In this document: piece by piece, positions 41,513 through 48,982 of the stretch
Numbering within the stretch: position 1 is the stretch's first letter
Layout: the number at the start of each line of letters is the position of its first letter
Assembly (NCBI GenBank): GCA_963842335.1
Contig: CAWJGF010000001.1
Location: forward strand, 1 to 64,000
Reading direction: 5' to 3'
Source: PALSA-600 sp963842335
Lineage (GTDB): Bacteria; Actinomycetota; Thermoleophilia; Gaiellales; Gaiellaceae
Length of the DNA stretch: 64,000 nt
Program-made: the position numbers and the translations under genes
The notes under the pieces: model-generated
Told to the model about the DNA's origin: nothing
The model's database searches: none
Seen by the model: the letters and a program-made list of their open reading frames with translations, nothing else

Positions 41513-42622
41513 ATGCAACCCGTGCTCGTGCCGAAGAAGCTGTCGTTCGAGCAGGGCGGCGCCTTCATCGCCGAGACACGCCGCGAGGTCGATCTGTACC
41601 TCGCTTCGCGGCGCACGCGCGCATGGGGTCGAGCTCAGCTCTACGCGAAGACGTTCGTCGCGTTCGCGATCGTCGCGGCGTCGTGGGCGACGCTGATTTT
41701 CGTGCGGCCCGGCATCGTCCTCGGCCTCGTCGCGCTCGCCGGCATGGCGCTCGGGGCGATCCTCGTCGGCTTCTGTGTGCAGCACGACGCGAACCACGGC
41801 GCGTATTTTCGCCGGCGTCGCTTCAACCATCTGATGGGGTGGACGACCGATTCGCTGCTCGGCTTCTCGAGCTACACGTGGCGCGTCAAGCACAACGTCG
41901 CGCATCACACGTACACGAACGTCGAGGGGTACGACGACGACATCAACCAGGCGCCGTTCATTCGCCTCGTTCCGACACAGCAACCTCGCTGGTGGTACCG
42001 CCTGCAGCACATCTACATCTGGCCGCTCTACAGCCTGATGGTCCTTCGCTGGCAGACCGGCGCCGACATCGCAGCACTGATTCGCGGCCGGGTCGCGAAC
42101 AGCCGCATGCACGTCCCCAAGCGGTGGGATCTCGCCGGCCTTGTCGGTGGCAAGCTGATCTTCGTCACGTGGGCGATCGCGATCCCGCTGCTTGTCTATC
42201 CGTGGTGGGTCGTCCTCCTCGGCTACGCGGCGTTCTCGATGGCCACGAGCCTTGTCACCGCGACGACGTTCCAGTTGGCGCACTGTGTCGAGGAGGCCGA
42301 TTTTGCGACCCCCGCGCAGGTGACTGCCGGTGGCAAGCCGTGGGCGGTGCACGAGGTCGAGTCGACCGTCGACTTCTGCCCGAGGAACCCGGTGCTCACA
42401 TGGCTCCTCGGGGGCCTCAACTACCAGATCGAGCATCACCTCTTCCCGCGCGTTCCGCACACGCACTACCCGCGCATCGCCCAGATCGTCCGCCGGAACG
42501 CGTTGAAGCACGGCGTTCGCTACACGGCTCAGCCGTCACTCGCGCGGGCGCTTCGCTCGCACCAGCGCCATCTGCGCGCGCTCGGCCGGCAGGGGCTGCC
42601 GGTCGAGATCGAAATGGGTTAG
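41513..42622 (+). CDS. Acyl-lipid fatty-acid desaturase (delta-6/front-end type)
   Basis: 369 residues, membrane-bound di-iron desaturase. Three histidine boxes: QHDANHG (box 1), WRVKHNVAHHTYTNVEG (box 2) and NYQIEHHLFPRVPHTHYP (box 3, QxxHH as in front-end and DesA3-like enzymes). Two hydrophobic hairpins lie between. It introduces a double bond into a membrane lipid acyl chain using O2 and a reductant. No fused cytochrome b5. Likely its own promoter. Confidence 0.93.
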   Translation: MQPVLVPKKLSFEQGGAFIAETRREVDLYLASRRTRAWGRAQLYAKTFVAFAIVAASWATLIFVRPGIVLGLVALAGMALGAILVGFCVQHDANHGAYFRRRRFNHLMGWTTDSLLGFSSYTWRVKHNVAHHTYTNVEGYDDDINQAPFIRLVPTQQPRWWYRLQHIYIWPLYSLMVLRWQTGADIAALIRGRVANSRMHVPKRWDLAGLVGGKLIFVTWAIAIPLLVYPWWVVLLGYAAFSMATSLVTATTFQLAHCVEEADFATPAQVTAGGKPWAVHEVESTVDFCPRNPVLTWLLGGLNYQIEHHLFPRVPHTHYPRIAQIVRRNALKHGVRYTAQPSLARALRSHQRHLRALGRQGLPVEIEMG

Positions 42623-42633
42623 CTCCCTTCCGT

Positions 42634-44283
42634 TCAGCCGTTGAGATCGATGGCGCCGCGCAAGACAACGGTGCGGTGCAAGTTGTCGAAGGTCAGCTCA
42701 GGGCGGTAGTCGCCGCTCGGCAAGACTTGTCCGTGCGCGTTGCGGCCGCGCCAGTTGAACAGGTTCTCGCCTGCAGCAAGCAACCGGTTGCGGGCCAGCG
42801 TCGCGACGGTGCGACCGGAGGCGTTCACGATTCGGAAGGTGACTGGCTCGCGCCGGAGGAGGCTGAAGTCGATGCGCGCAACGTCGTCGGAGCAGCGACA
42901 ACGCGGAGAGAGTTGCTTGCTGACCTCCGTGTTGCGGATCAGCGCGTCACGCAGCCGCCCGCCGCTCGTCAGGCCGATCGCGAGTGAGAGCGCGCCGAGG
43001 ATCGCAGCAGCCAGCGCGGCCGACCCAAGGAGCCGGCTTCGTCGTCGGCGCCGGGCCGGCGAGGGCGCGTTTTCGGCCACTCGGACGACGAGCTGTTCGG
43101 CCGCCTGGTCGGCAAGCTCGAGCGCGGCGAGCGAATTGTCTGCCGTCGCGATCACATAGCCGCTCCGATCGGCGTCGACCTGGACCGGCCGGATCGTGGC
43201 GCCCTCACCGAAGTAGAGATCCGCGGCGAGGATGCCGGGCGATCGGCGTACCGTGTCGAGCCCGCCGATCGAAGTCACCGTCCCCACCGGCAACACCCCG
43301 GGGCTCGCCGTCAGGAACCGGATGGCAACCGGGCGCGTGAACCGTCGCGTCACGAGATCGTCCGGCACGGCGTCACCGAGTGCCTGCGCGAACGCGATCT
43401 CGAACAGGTTGATCCCGGTTCCGTAGGACACGAGATCGGCCATCTGCCCCGCTGCGATACGCGCAGCCGCCTCGACGATGCGAACGCCGTCCGTGGTCGC
43501 GATCAACTGCGGGAACGCAATGCCGTCGCGTAGACCGAGCGCGCGCACGGCCGCGACGGCGAGGTCGGACGCCTCGTTCAGGGTTGTCTCGGGGAGGACC
43601 GACGGGAACATGTGGATCCAACCCACCCCGAACCCGATCCCGCTCGGCCGCAGTCGATCCGAGAGCGTCAGCACCGTCGCGTCACCGTCGCGGACTGCGA
43701 GGAGCCCGTTCAACTCGATGCCGTCGAGGTACTCCTCGAGGATCGCCTGCCCCCTGCGCGAGACCGCGAACGTCTCGGGCAGGTGCGCGCGGATCGCCTC
43801 GACCGTCTCGACGAGAAAGATCCCGCGCTGGCCACCGGAGTCGGCCGGCTTCAAAACGACCGGCGGTGCGAGCGCTGCGAACGCGGCCTCGATCTCCGCC
43901 GGCGAGGCGATCAGCCGTGAGCGCGGCTGCGGGATCCCCGCGTAGGCAAGCCGCGCGCGCATCTCGCCCTTGTTCGTGAACCCATGGGCAACGTCGACGC
44001 CGATCCCCGGCAGGCCGAGCGCAGCCGCGACTGCGGCGGCGGGGGCAACCGCTCGGTCGCTCGAGATCGCGAGCACGCCGTCGACGTGCTGCTTCGTCGC
44101 GACTTCGATTACCTGCTCGACGTCGGTGAAGTCGACGACTTCGCCGACGTCGGCATGCGCGAAGGCGATCGCATTCCGGTCGCCGTCGACCGCCACGACG
44201 CGGAATCCGGCCTCCCGTGCGTGCTTGATCGCTGCGAGTTGCGACACGCTTGCGCCGAGGAACAGAAGCGTGCGCCGGGACAC
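42634..44283 (-). CDS. ATP-grasp ligase fused to a transmembrane helix and a FlgD-Ig-like domain
   Basis: 549 residues. Residues 1-400 are a carboxylate-amine ligase: pre-ATP-grasp fold LLFLGASVSQLAAIKHAREAGF, the ATP-binding loop VVLKPADSGGQRGIFLVET, ILEEYLDGIELNGLLAV, and a carboxylase-like C-lobe. A transmembrane helix (GSAALAAAILGALSLAIGL) near residue 430 follows a basic stretch. After it there is an extracytoplasmic FlgD-type Ig domain (VTFRIVNASGRTVATLAR, WRGRNAHGQVLPSGDYRPEL). GTG 44283 begins at the fold start. The fusion is unusual and its substrate unknown. Confidence 0.85.
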   Translation of the reverse strand: MSRRTLLFLGASVSQLAAIKHAREAGFRVVAVDGDRNAIAFAHADVGEVVDFTDVEQVIEVATKQHVDGVLAISSDRAVAPAAAVAAALGLPGIGVDVAHGFTNKGEMRARLAYAGIPQPRSRLIASPAEIEAAFAALAPPVVLKPADSGGQRGIFLVETVEAIRAHLPETFAVSRRGQAILEEYLDGIELNGLLAVRDGDATVLTLSDRLRPSGIGFGVGWIHMFPSVLPETTLNEASDLAVAAVRALGLRDGIAFPQLIATTDGVRIVEAAARIAAGQMADLVSYGTGINLFEIAFAQALGDAVPDDLVTRRFTRPVAIRFLTASPGVLPVGTVTSIGGLDTVRRSPGILAADLYFGEGATIRPVQVDADRSGYVIATADNSLAALELADQAAEQLVVRVAENAPSPARRRRRSRLLGSAALAAAILGALSLAIGLTSGGRLRDALIRNTEVSKQLSPRCRCSDDVARIDFSLLRREPVTFRIVNASGRTVATLARNRLLAAGENLFNWRGRNAHGQVLPSGDYRPELTFDNLHRTVVLRGAIDLNG

Positions 44284-44352
44284 GGTGCGACCGTACTCCG
44301 GCCGACGGCCCAAGAACGAACGGCCGCTGCGGCGTTCAGGCGCTCGTCAGCT

Positions 44353-44943
44353 TTAGCCGTCGTATGCGCGTCGCTTGGCGGGGCGCGTGTCGAGCCGTTC
44401 GAGGTAAGGGAGGACGTTCGGTGTCTCGGGCAGGACGTTGTATTGCCGGGCGCTCAGGGCGACGCCGCCGACGATGACGTCGGCGATCGTGAAGCCGTCA
44501 CCGGTCACGTAGTCGTTGCCATCGACTGCGCGGCCGAGTGCGGCGAACGCATTCGCAAGCCGGATCTCCGCGACCTCGGTCGCGCCGGGGTCGCCGCCGC
44601 GCCGCGCCTGTAGCGTGCGGATCATCGCGGGCTCCAGTTCGGTCATTGCGAAGAACGACCACTGGTAGATCCGCGCGCGGTCGAAGGAACCGATCGCGGG
44701 GATCAGCTTCGCGTCCGGATTGAGATCGGCGACGTGCAGGCAAAGCGCTGCGGACTCGTAGAGCAGCCCGTCATCCGTCTCGAGCACGGGGACACGGACG
44801 AGGGGATGGCGGCGCGCGTGTTCCGGACTGTGGCCGCTCACCTCATCGAGCACGATCCATTCGTACGGCGCTCCCGTCTCCTCGAGCGCCCAGCGCACCC
44901 GCCGCGGCCGTCCTGCTCCCTCGCGGTGGTAGAGCCGGTACAC
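44353..44943 (-). CDS. Glutathione S-transferase-like protein
   Basis: 196 residues, complete two-domain GST. Thioredoxin-like domain with YRLYHREGAGRPRRVRWALEE, the cis-Pro/Ser-Glu region VPVLETDDGLLYESAALCLHVAD, and an all-helical C-domain with YVTGDGFTIADVIVGGVAL (N-capping box). Most actinobacteria use mycothiol, so the thiol partner is uncertain. Single gene between the ATP-grasp gene and an unknown gene. Confidence 0.88.
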   Translation of the reverse strand: MYRLYHREGAGRPRRVRWALEETGAPYEWIVLDEVSGHSPEHARRHPLVRVPVLETDDGLLYESAALCLHVADLNPDAKLIPAIGSFDRARIYQWSFFAMTELEPAMIRTLQARRGGDPGATEVAEIRLANAFAALGRAVDGNDYVTGDGFTIADVIVGGVALSARQYNVLPETPNVLPYLERLDTRPAKRRAYDG

Positions 44944-44964
44944 GAGGTCAGCCTACCCGTGTCG

Positions 44965-45543
44965 CTACGAGGCGCTCGCGCGCCGCTCCCAGCGCGCGCC
45001 CCAGTCGGCGCGGGTGAGCGCCGAGATGACGGCGCGCCGCAGCAGGCGCCCGTCGCGGCTGCGCCCGAGCAGGTGCACGCGCAGCGGGTTGTCGCCGAGC
45101 GGCAACTCGACACTCGTCGTTTGCGCCGGCAGCGCGAGCGTGTCGCGCACTTCGTAGTCGCCGCGCGCGTCGGGCCGCTCGCTGAAGCGAACCTCCCAGC
45201 CGGCGATCGCAGGCGTCGTCTCCCACCGGAGGAGGAAGCGTTCGCCCTCTCGTTCCTGGCGCACCTCCATGTTGGCGCTGATCGTCGGCCGCGTCCGCAG
45301 AGCGGTACGAAGCGACGAGGTGGGCGCGGCCGTCACGGGTGCGACCGGCTCGCGGCCGACGAGCGTTCGGGCCCGGTGGACGCTGAGCACGCGCTCGAGC
45401 TGCTGCAGCGCCTGCGTCTCGGCAGCCCTGTCGCCTCTGACCGCACGGATGCGCGCCTCGACAGCCTGCCGATCGGGCTCGAGCCGGCCGGCCACCGTCG
45501 CCCGGACCTCGGCGAGGATGTGTGCATACGTTTCGTCAGGCAC
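44965..45543 (-). CDS. Unknown protein with C-terminal beta-sandwich (Fn3-like) region
   Basis: 192 residues, no family recognised. Residues 1-75 are helical and charged (TYAHILAEVRATVAGRLEPD ... LQQLERVLSVHRARTLVG). Residues 90-180 alternate like a fibronectin III/Ig sandwich (RFLLRWETTPAIAGWEVRFSE, TTSVELPLGDNPLRVHLLGRS). No signal peptide, so it is probably cytosolic. GTG start, no strong ribosome site. The 404-nt stretch upstream contains dispersed repeat copy B and otherwise nothing I recognise. Confidence 0.66.
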   Translation of the reverse strand: MPDETYAHILAEVRATVAGRLEPDRQAVEARIRAVRGDRAAETQALQQLERVLSVHRARTLVGREPVAPVTAAPTSSLRTALRTRPTISANMEVRQEREGERFLLRWETTPAIAGWEVRFSERPDARGDYEVRDTLALPAQTTSVELPLGDNPLRVHLLGRSRDGRLLRRAVISALTRADWGARWERRASAS

Positions 45544-45666
45544 GCGCCAACGGTAGCCGCCGCGCCCAGGCAGGTCCGGTAGACGAGCGTTCTCCGGCGC
45601 CGCTCCCGAGATCCGCGAACCTCTGGCCCTGCCGTTCGCCGACCTCGCCGACGGCTCCGGTCGACC

Positions 45667-45888
45667 CGTTCGACGGCAGCCGTCGTGACGAAAGGGCAAC
45701 AAAGGAGTGACGAATTTCGCGCCCGACGGTGCGGCTTTGGACGGGTGCCGCGAAGATGGAAGAGCAGAACCGCTTCGGATGGAAGTCCCCGGCGGGCGTC
45801 GACCCCTGGTCGAGCTCAATCCCTTCCCGGACCACCTGCTTGCACGACCGCTGCTTCCCCGACGGTCGTTCGACGGCAGCCGTTGTGA
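45667..45888 (-). repeat. Dispersed intergenic repeat, copy B
   Basis: Two identical 17-nt motifs, CGTTCGACGGCAGCCGT, lie at 45667-45683 and 45867-45883, exactly 200 nt apart; each contains the palindrome ACGGCnGCCGT. Between them, 45766-45794 read on the minus strand matches the core of copy A at 7931-7957. It lies downstream of acVLRF1 and upstream of the unknown gene at 45543. No coding potential is apparent inside. Confidence 0.6.
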
Positions 45889-45947
45889 AGGAAGCGTGAC
45901 GGAAGGCCAACTCGATTCCTGCGCAGCCGCCTCGCGCAGCCCTGCGC

Positions 45948-46577
45948 CTAGTGCGACGAGAGTGTTGTGACCTCGACCGAGTAGAGGGCGTAGGGCAGGG
46001 CGTCGAGCACGCGCCGGCGCGGTTCCTCGACCGTGAAGAAGCGCGGCATGGACCGCTCGCGAAGCCACGCGAGCTCGCGCTTCTCGGCGAGCACGAGATC
46101 GATCGCGCCGCGATCGCCGCCGAGTGCGGCCCACCGTGCTCGGCCCTGCCACGGCGTCAGGACGCGCGCGGTCACCTCCGCCGCCTCCTCGATCAGCGCC
46201 TTCGCCTGCTCTCCCCGGCGGCGGCGGAACCGGTTCGCAGACGAGCCTCCCTGCTTGTGGCGGTTCTTCACGAAGCGCGAGTCGACCTTCGACACCTGAA
46301 GCGCGTCGCCGTCGAAGACGCCAACCGCATAGCCGCCCAGCCGCACGAGGACGACCGCGACGAGATGATCGCGCGCGATCTCGTCCAGCAACGGCTCGAT
46401 GTGGACGGTGTCGTACGAGCCCGTGTGCCCCATCCCGAACGATGGACGCACCAGCAGCCGTTCGGACTCCGACTCGATCCGCACCGCGCCGTCGGCGTAC
46501 GTCGTGCTTCCGGCGGTACCTTCGAGGGCCTCAAGGCGCTTCCGAACGTTGTCGCGCCCGATGAAGCGCGTGCTCAC
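45948..46577 (-). CDS. acVLRF1-family peptidyl-tRNA hydrolase (Vms1-like release factor)
   Basis: 209 residues. Matches the actinobacterial Vms1/ANKZF1-like release factor 1 family: an eRF1-like domain with the hallmark KQGGSSANRFRRRRGEQAK (residues about 107-125), VAVVLVRLGGYAVGVFDGDA before it and ARWAALGGDRGAIDLVL after it. Eukaryotic Vms1 cleaves peptidyl-tRNA on stalled 60S subunits; the bacterial clade is thought to do the same on 50S. I cannot tell the exact catalytic residue. GTG start overlaps the mutS2 stop (GTGA), so it is translationally coupled to MutS2. Confidence 0.85.
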   Translation of the reverse strand: MSTRFIGRDNVRKRLEALEGTAGSTTYADGAVRIESESERLLVRPSFGMGHTGSYDTVHIEPLLDEIARDHLVAVVLVRLGGYAVGVFDGDALQVSKVDSRFVKNRHKQGGSSANRFRRRRGEQAKALIEEAAEVTARVLTPWQGRARWAALGGDRGAIDLVLAEKRELAWLRERSMPRFFTVEEPRRRVLDALPYALYSVEVTTLSSH

Positions 46578-48928
46578 TTCGCGGAGCCGAGCTGCACCAG
46601 TGTGGCGCCGTCCTGCGACTCCGCGGCGCTCGACTCGACGAGTGGATGCTTCTTCAACTCATCGCGCACGGCTGCGCGCACAGCGCCGGTGCCGCGCCCG
46701 TGCACGACGCGCACGCTCGAGAGCCCGGCGAGAGAGGCATCGTCGACGAACGAGCGCACCGCCTCGCGTGCGTCTTGCGCGCGCTGACCGCGCACGTCGA
46801 TCTCGTCGGAGACGTCGCTGCGCGCCCCGGCGAGAATCCGCACCGCCGGCTCGCGGGGCGCTTCTTCTCGCCGGCTCGGTCGCAGCCGCGCCAGAGCGAT
46901 CCGCACGCGGTGCCCGCCCGCCCCCACGACTTCGGCCTCGTCGCCGTCGATCGAGGCGATCGTTCCGCGGACTCCGATCTCGGGTGCCTCGACCGGATCG
47001 CCAGGCTCGAGCGGCGCGAGCAAGGGCAGCGGCTCGTCGAGCGTCTGGAGCGCGCGCTCTGCCCGACGCACCCGCGTCGACGCCTCTCCGAGCGCGCGAT
47101 CGGCCGCGGGCGATGCGGCGGGCGCCCGCCTGGCCGCACGCATCTCGTCCCGGAGCGCCGCGAGCTCTGCGCGCGCCTCGGCCAGGTCGCGCTGCGCTTC
47201 GGCAGCCGCGAGCTCCCGCTCGTGCAGTGCCGACGCTCGCACTTTCGCGATCTCCGCCTCCAGCTCCTCGCCCCGCACGGCTGTCTGGCGGGCGAGCTGA
47301 ATGGCATCCGCACGAGCGGCCCGCGCCACCGCCAGCTCGTCGCCGGCGGCGCGCTCGGCCGCCTCGGCCTCGGCAAGCAGCTCGGCGATCTGCAACCGCT
47401 CGGGCGCAACGTGGCCTCGCGCGTCCTCGACGACCGCCGGGTCGAGCCCGAGCCGCGCGGCGGTCGCGAGCGCATGTGACGTGCCCGGGCGCCCGAGCGC
47501 GATCCGGTACAGCGGCTCGTGCGTCGCAGGATCGAGCCCCGTCGCCGCGTTCGCCGCATCCTCGCTCGCGCTCGCCCATTCCTTCAGCTCGGGATAGTGC
47601 GTCGTCACGATCGTCAGCCGCGCCTGCCGGGCGAGCCGCCCGACGAGCGCCTGAGCGAGAGCCGACCCCTCGACGGGATCGGTACCCGACGCGACCTCGT
47701 CGACGAGCACGAGCGAGCGCTCGCTCGCTGCGTCGAGGATCGCGACGAGGGTCGAGATGTGCCCGGAGAAGGTCGAGAGGCTCATCTCGATCGACTGCTG
47801 GTCGCCGATGTCGGCGAGCACCTCGTCGAACACCGGCAGCCTGGCCGTCTCGGCCGGTACCCGTAACCCGGATTGGTGCAGCAACGCAGCGAGGCCGAGC
47901 GTCTTCAGCGCCACCGTCTTGCCGCCCGTGTTCGGCCCGCTGATCACGAGCGCGCGCAGCGCACCGAGGTCGAGATCGATCGGTATCGCACGCGCGGGGT
48001 CGAGCAGTGGATGCCGGGCCGCGATCAGCTGTACCTCGCTCGCCACCACGACCGGCGTGCCGCGCCAGCTCCGCGAGAGCGCCGCGCACGCGACCGCGAG
48101 GTCGATCGCGCCGGTTGCTTCCACGAGTGCCTCCAAGTCAACCGAGCGCGCGCCGACCGACGCCGAGAGCTCGCGGAGGATTCGCGCCACCTCCTCGCGC
48201 TCGGCGCTCGCCGCCTCCGATTGGCGGTTGTTCAGCTCGACCACCTCGAGTGGCTCGACGAACAGCGTCTGCCCGGACGCCGAGACGTCGTGGACGATCC
48301 CGGGCACGCTGCGCCGCGAGCTCGCCTTCACCGCGAAGACGGGACGCCCGCCGCGCTGGGTGACGAAGTCCTCCTGCAGGTGCTCCTGCAGCCGAGACGT
48401 GCGGCCGAGCCTGCGCAGCTCCTCGGTGACGCGCTGCCGGCCGTCGCGCAGCTCCCTGCGCAGCTTGCGCAGCGTCGGTGACGCGTTGTCTCTCACATCC
48501 GAGCCGTCCTCCTCGACACAGCGTGCGATCTCGTCGGCGACGGCGCGCAGCGACGGCTCGATCGAGCCCGCGATTCCGGCAAGGAGTGGGGCGACCGAAG
48601 CCTCCAGGTCGAGCGCGGTGCGTGCATTGATCCCGCCGACGACGGTCGTCGCGATCTCGGCCAGCGCGACCGGCGAGAGGGCGCCGCCACGCTCCGCGTG
48701 CTCGGCCGAGACGCGCACGTCGTGGATTCCCTGCAGCGGCGGTTCGGCCGACAACTCGAAGAGCGCGGTCACCTCGGCGGTCAGGGCCTGGCGCCGCGCA
48801 ACCTCCTCGGGGTCGCCGGAAGGGACGAGCGCGTGGGCCAGTTGCTCGCCGTAAGACGTCTCCGTCGCGGCCGCGAGTCGGGCGGTGATGGCCGGGAATT
48901 GCAGCGATTCGAGCGCCGATTCGTCCAC
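46574..48928 (-). CDS. mutS2: MutS2 (ribosome-collision/recombination SMR protein)
   Basis: 784 residues. MutS-type core and lever (residues about 1-270), ATPase with Walker A SGPNTGGKTVALKTLGL and Walker B LVLVDEVASGTDPVEG, a long Ala/Glu coiled coil (about 500-620), a KOW-like segment (LEPGDPVEAPEIGVRGTI) and a C-terminal SMR domain with IDVRGQRAQDA and VVHGRGTGAVRAA. It lacks the mismatch-reading N-domain of MutS. In B. subtilis MutS2 acts on collided ribosomes; other species link it to recombination suppression. GTG start. Next gene is acVLRF1. Confidence 0.95.
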   Translation of the reverse strand: MDESALESLQFPAITARLAAATETSYGEQLAHALVPSGDPEEVARRQALTAEVTALFELSAEPPLQGIHDVRVSAEHAERGGALSPVALAEIATTVVGGINARTALDLEASVAPLLAGIAGSIEPSLRAVADEIARCVEEDGSDVRDNASPTLRKLRRELRDGRQRVTEELRRLGRTSRLQEHLQEDFVTQRGGRPVFAVKASSRRSVPGIVHDVSASGQTLFVEPLEVVELNNRQSEAASAEREEVARILRELSASVGARSVDLEALVEATGAIDLAVACAALSRSWRGTPVVVASEVQLIAARHPLLDPARAIPIDLDLGALRALVISGPNTGGKTVALKTLGLAALLHQSGLRVPAETARLPVFDEVLADIGDQQSIEMSLSTFSGHISTLVAILDAASERSLVLVDEVASGTDPVEGSALAQALVGRLARQARLTIVTTHYPELKEWASASEDAANAATGLDPATHEPLYRIALGRPGTSHALATAARLGLDPAVVEDARGHVAPERLQIAELLAEAEAAERAAGDELAVARAARADAIQLARQTAVRGEELEAEIAKVRASALHERELAAAEAQRDLAEARAELAALRDEMRAARRAPAASPAADRALGEASTRVRRAERALQTLDEPLPLLAPLEPGDPVEAPEIGVRGTIASIDGDEAEVVGAGGHRVRIALARLRPSRREEAPREPAVRILAGARSDVSDEIDVRGQRAQDAREAVRSFVDDASLAGLSSVRVVHGRGTGAVRAAVRDELKKHPLVESSAAESQDGATLVQLGSAK

Positions 48929-48982
48929 AGAGCGAGTCTACGAGTGCGAAGGGTGCCTCTCTGGCCCTATCTTGGAGGGTTG

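Noticed and set aside
41438..42511. Long upstream extension of the decarboxylase frame (to 42511)
   Set aside because: It is antisense to the desaturase and has no protein resemblance; high GC keeps the frame open.
48698..48982. Upstream extension of the SNF2 frame
   Set aside because: Antisense to mutS2; a strong ribosome site precedes ATG 48983.
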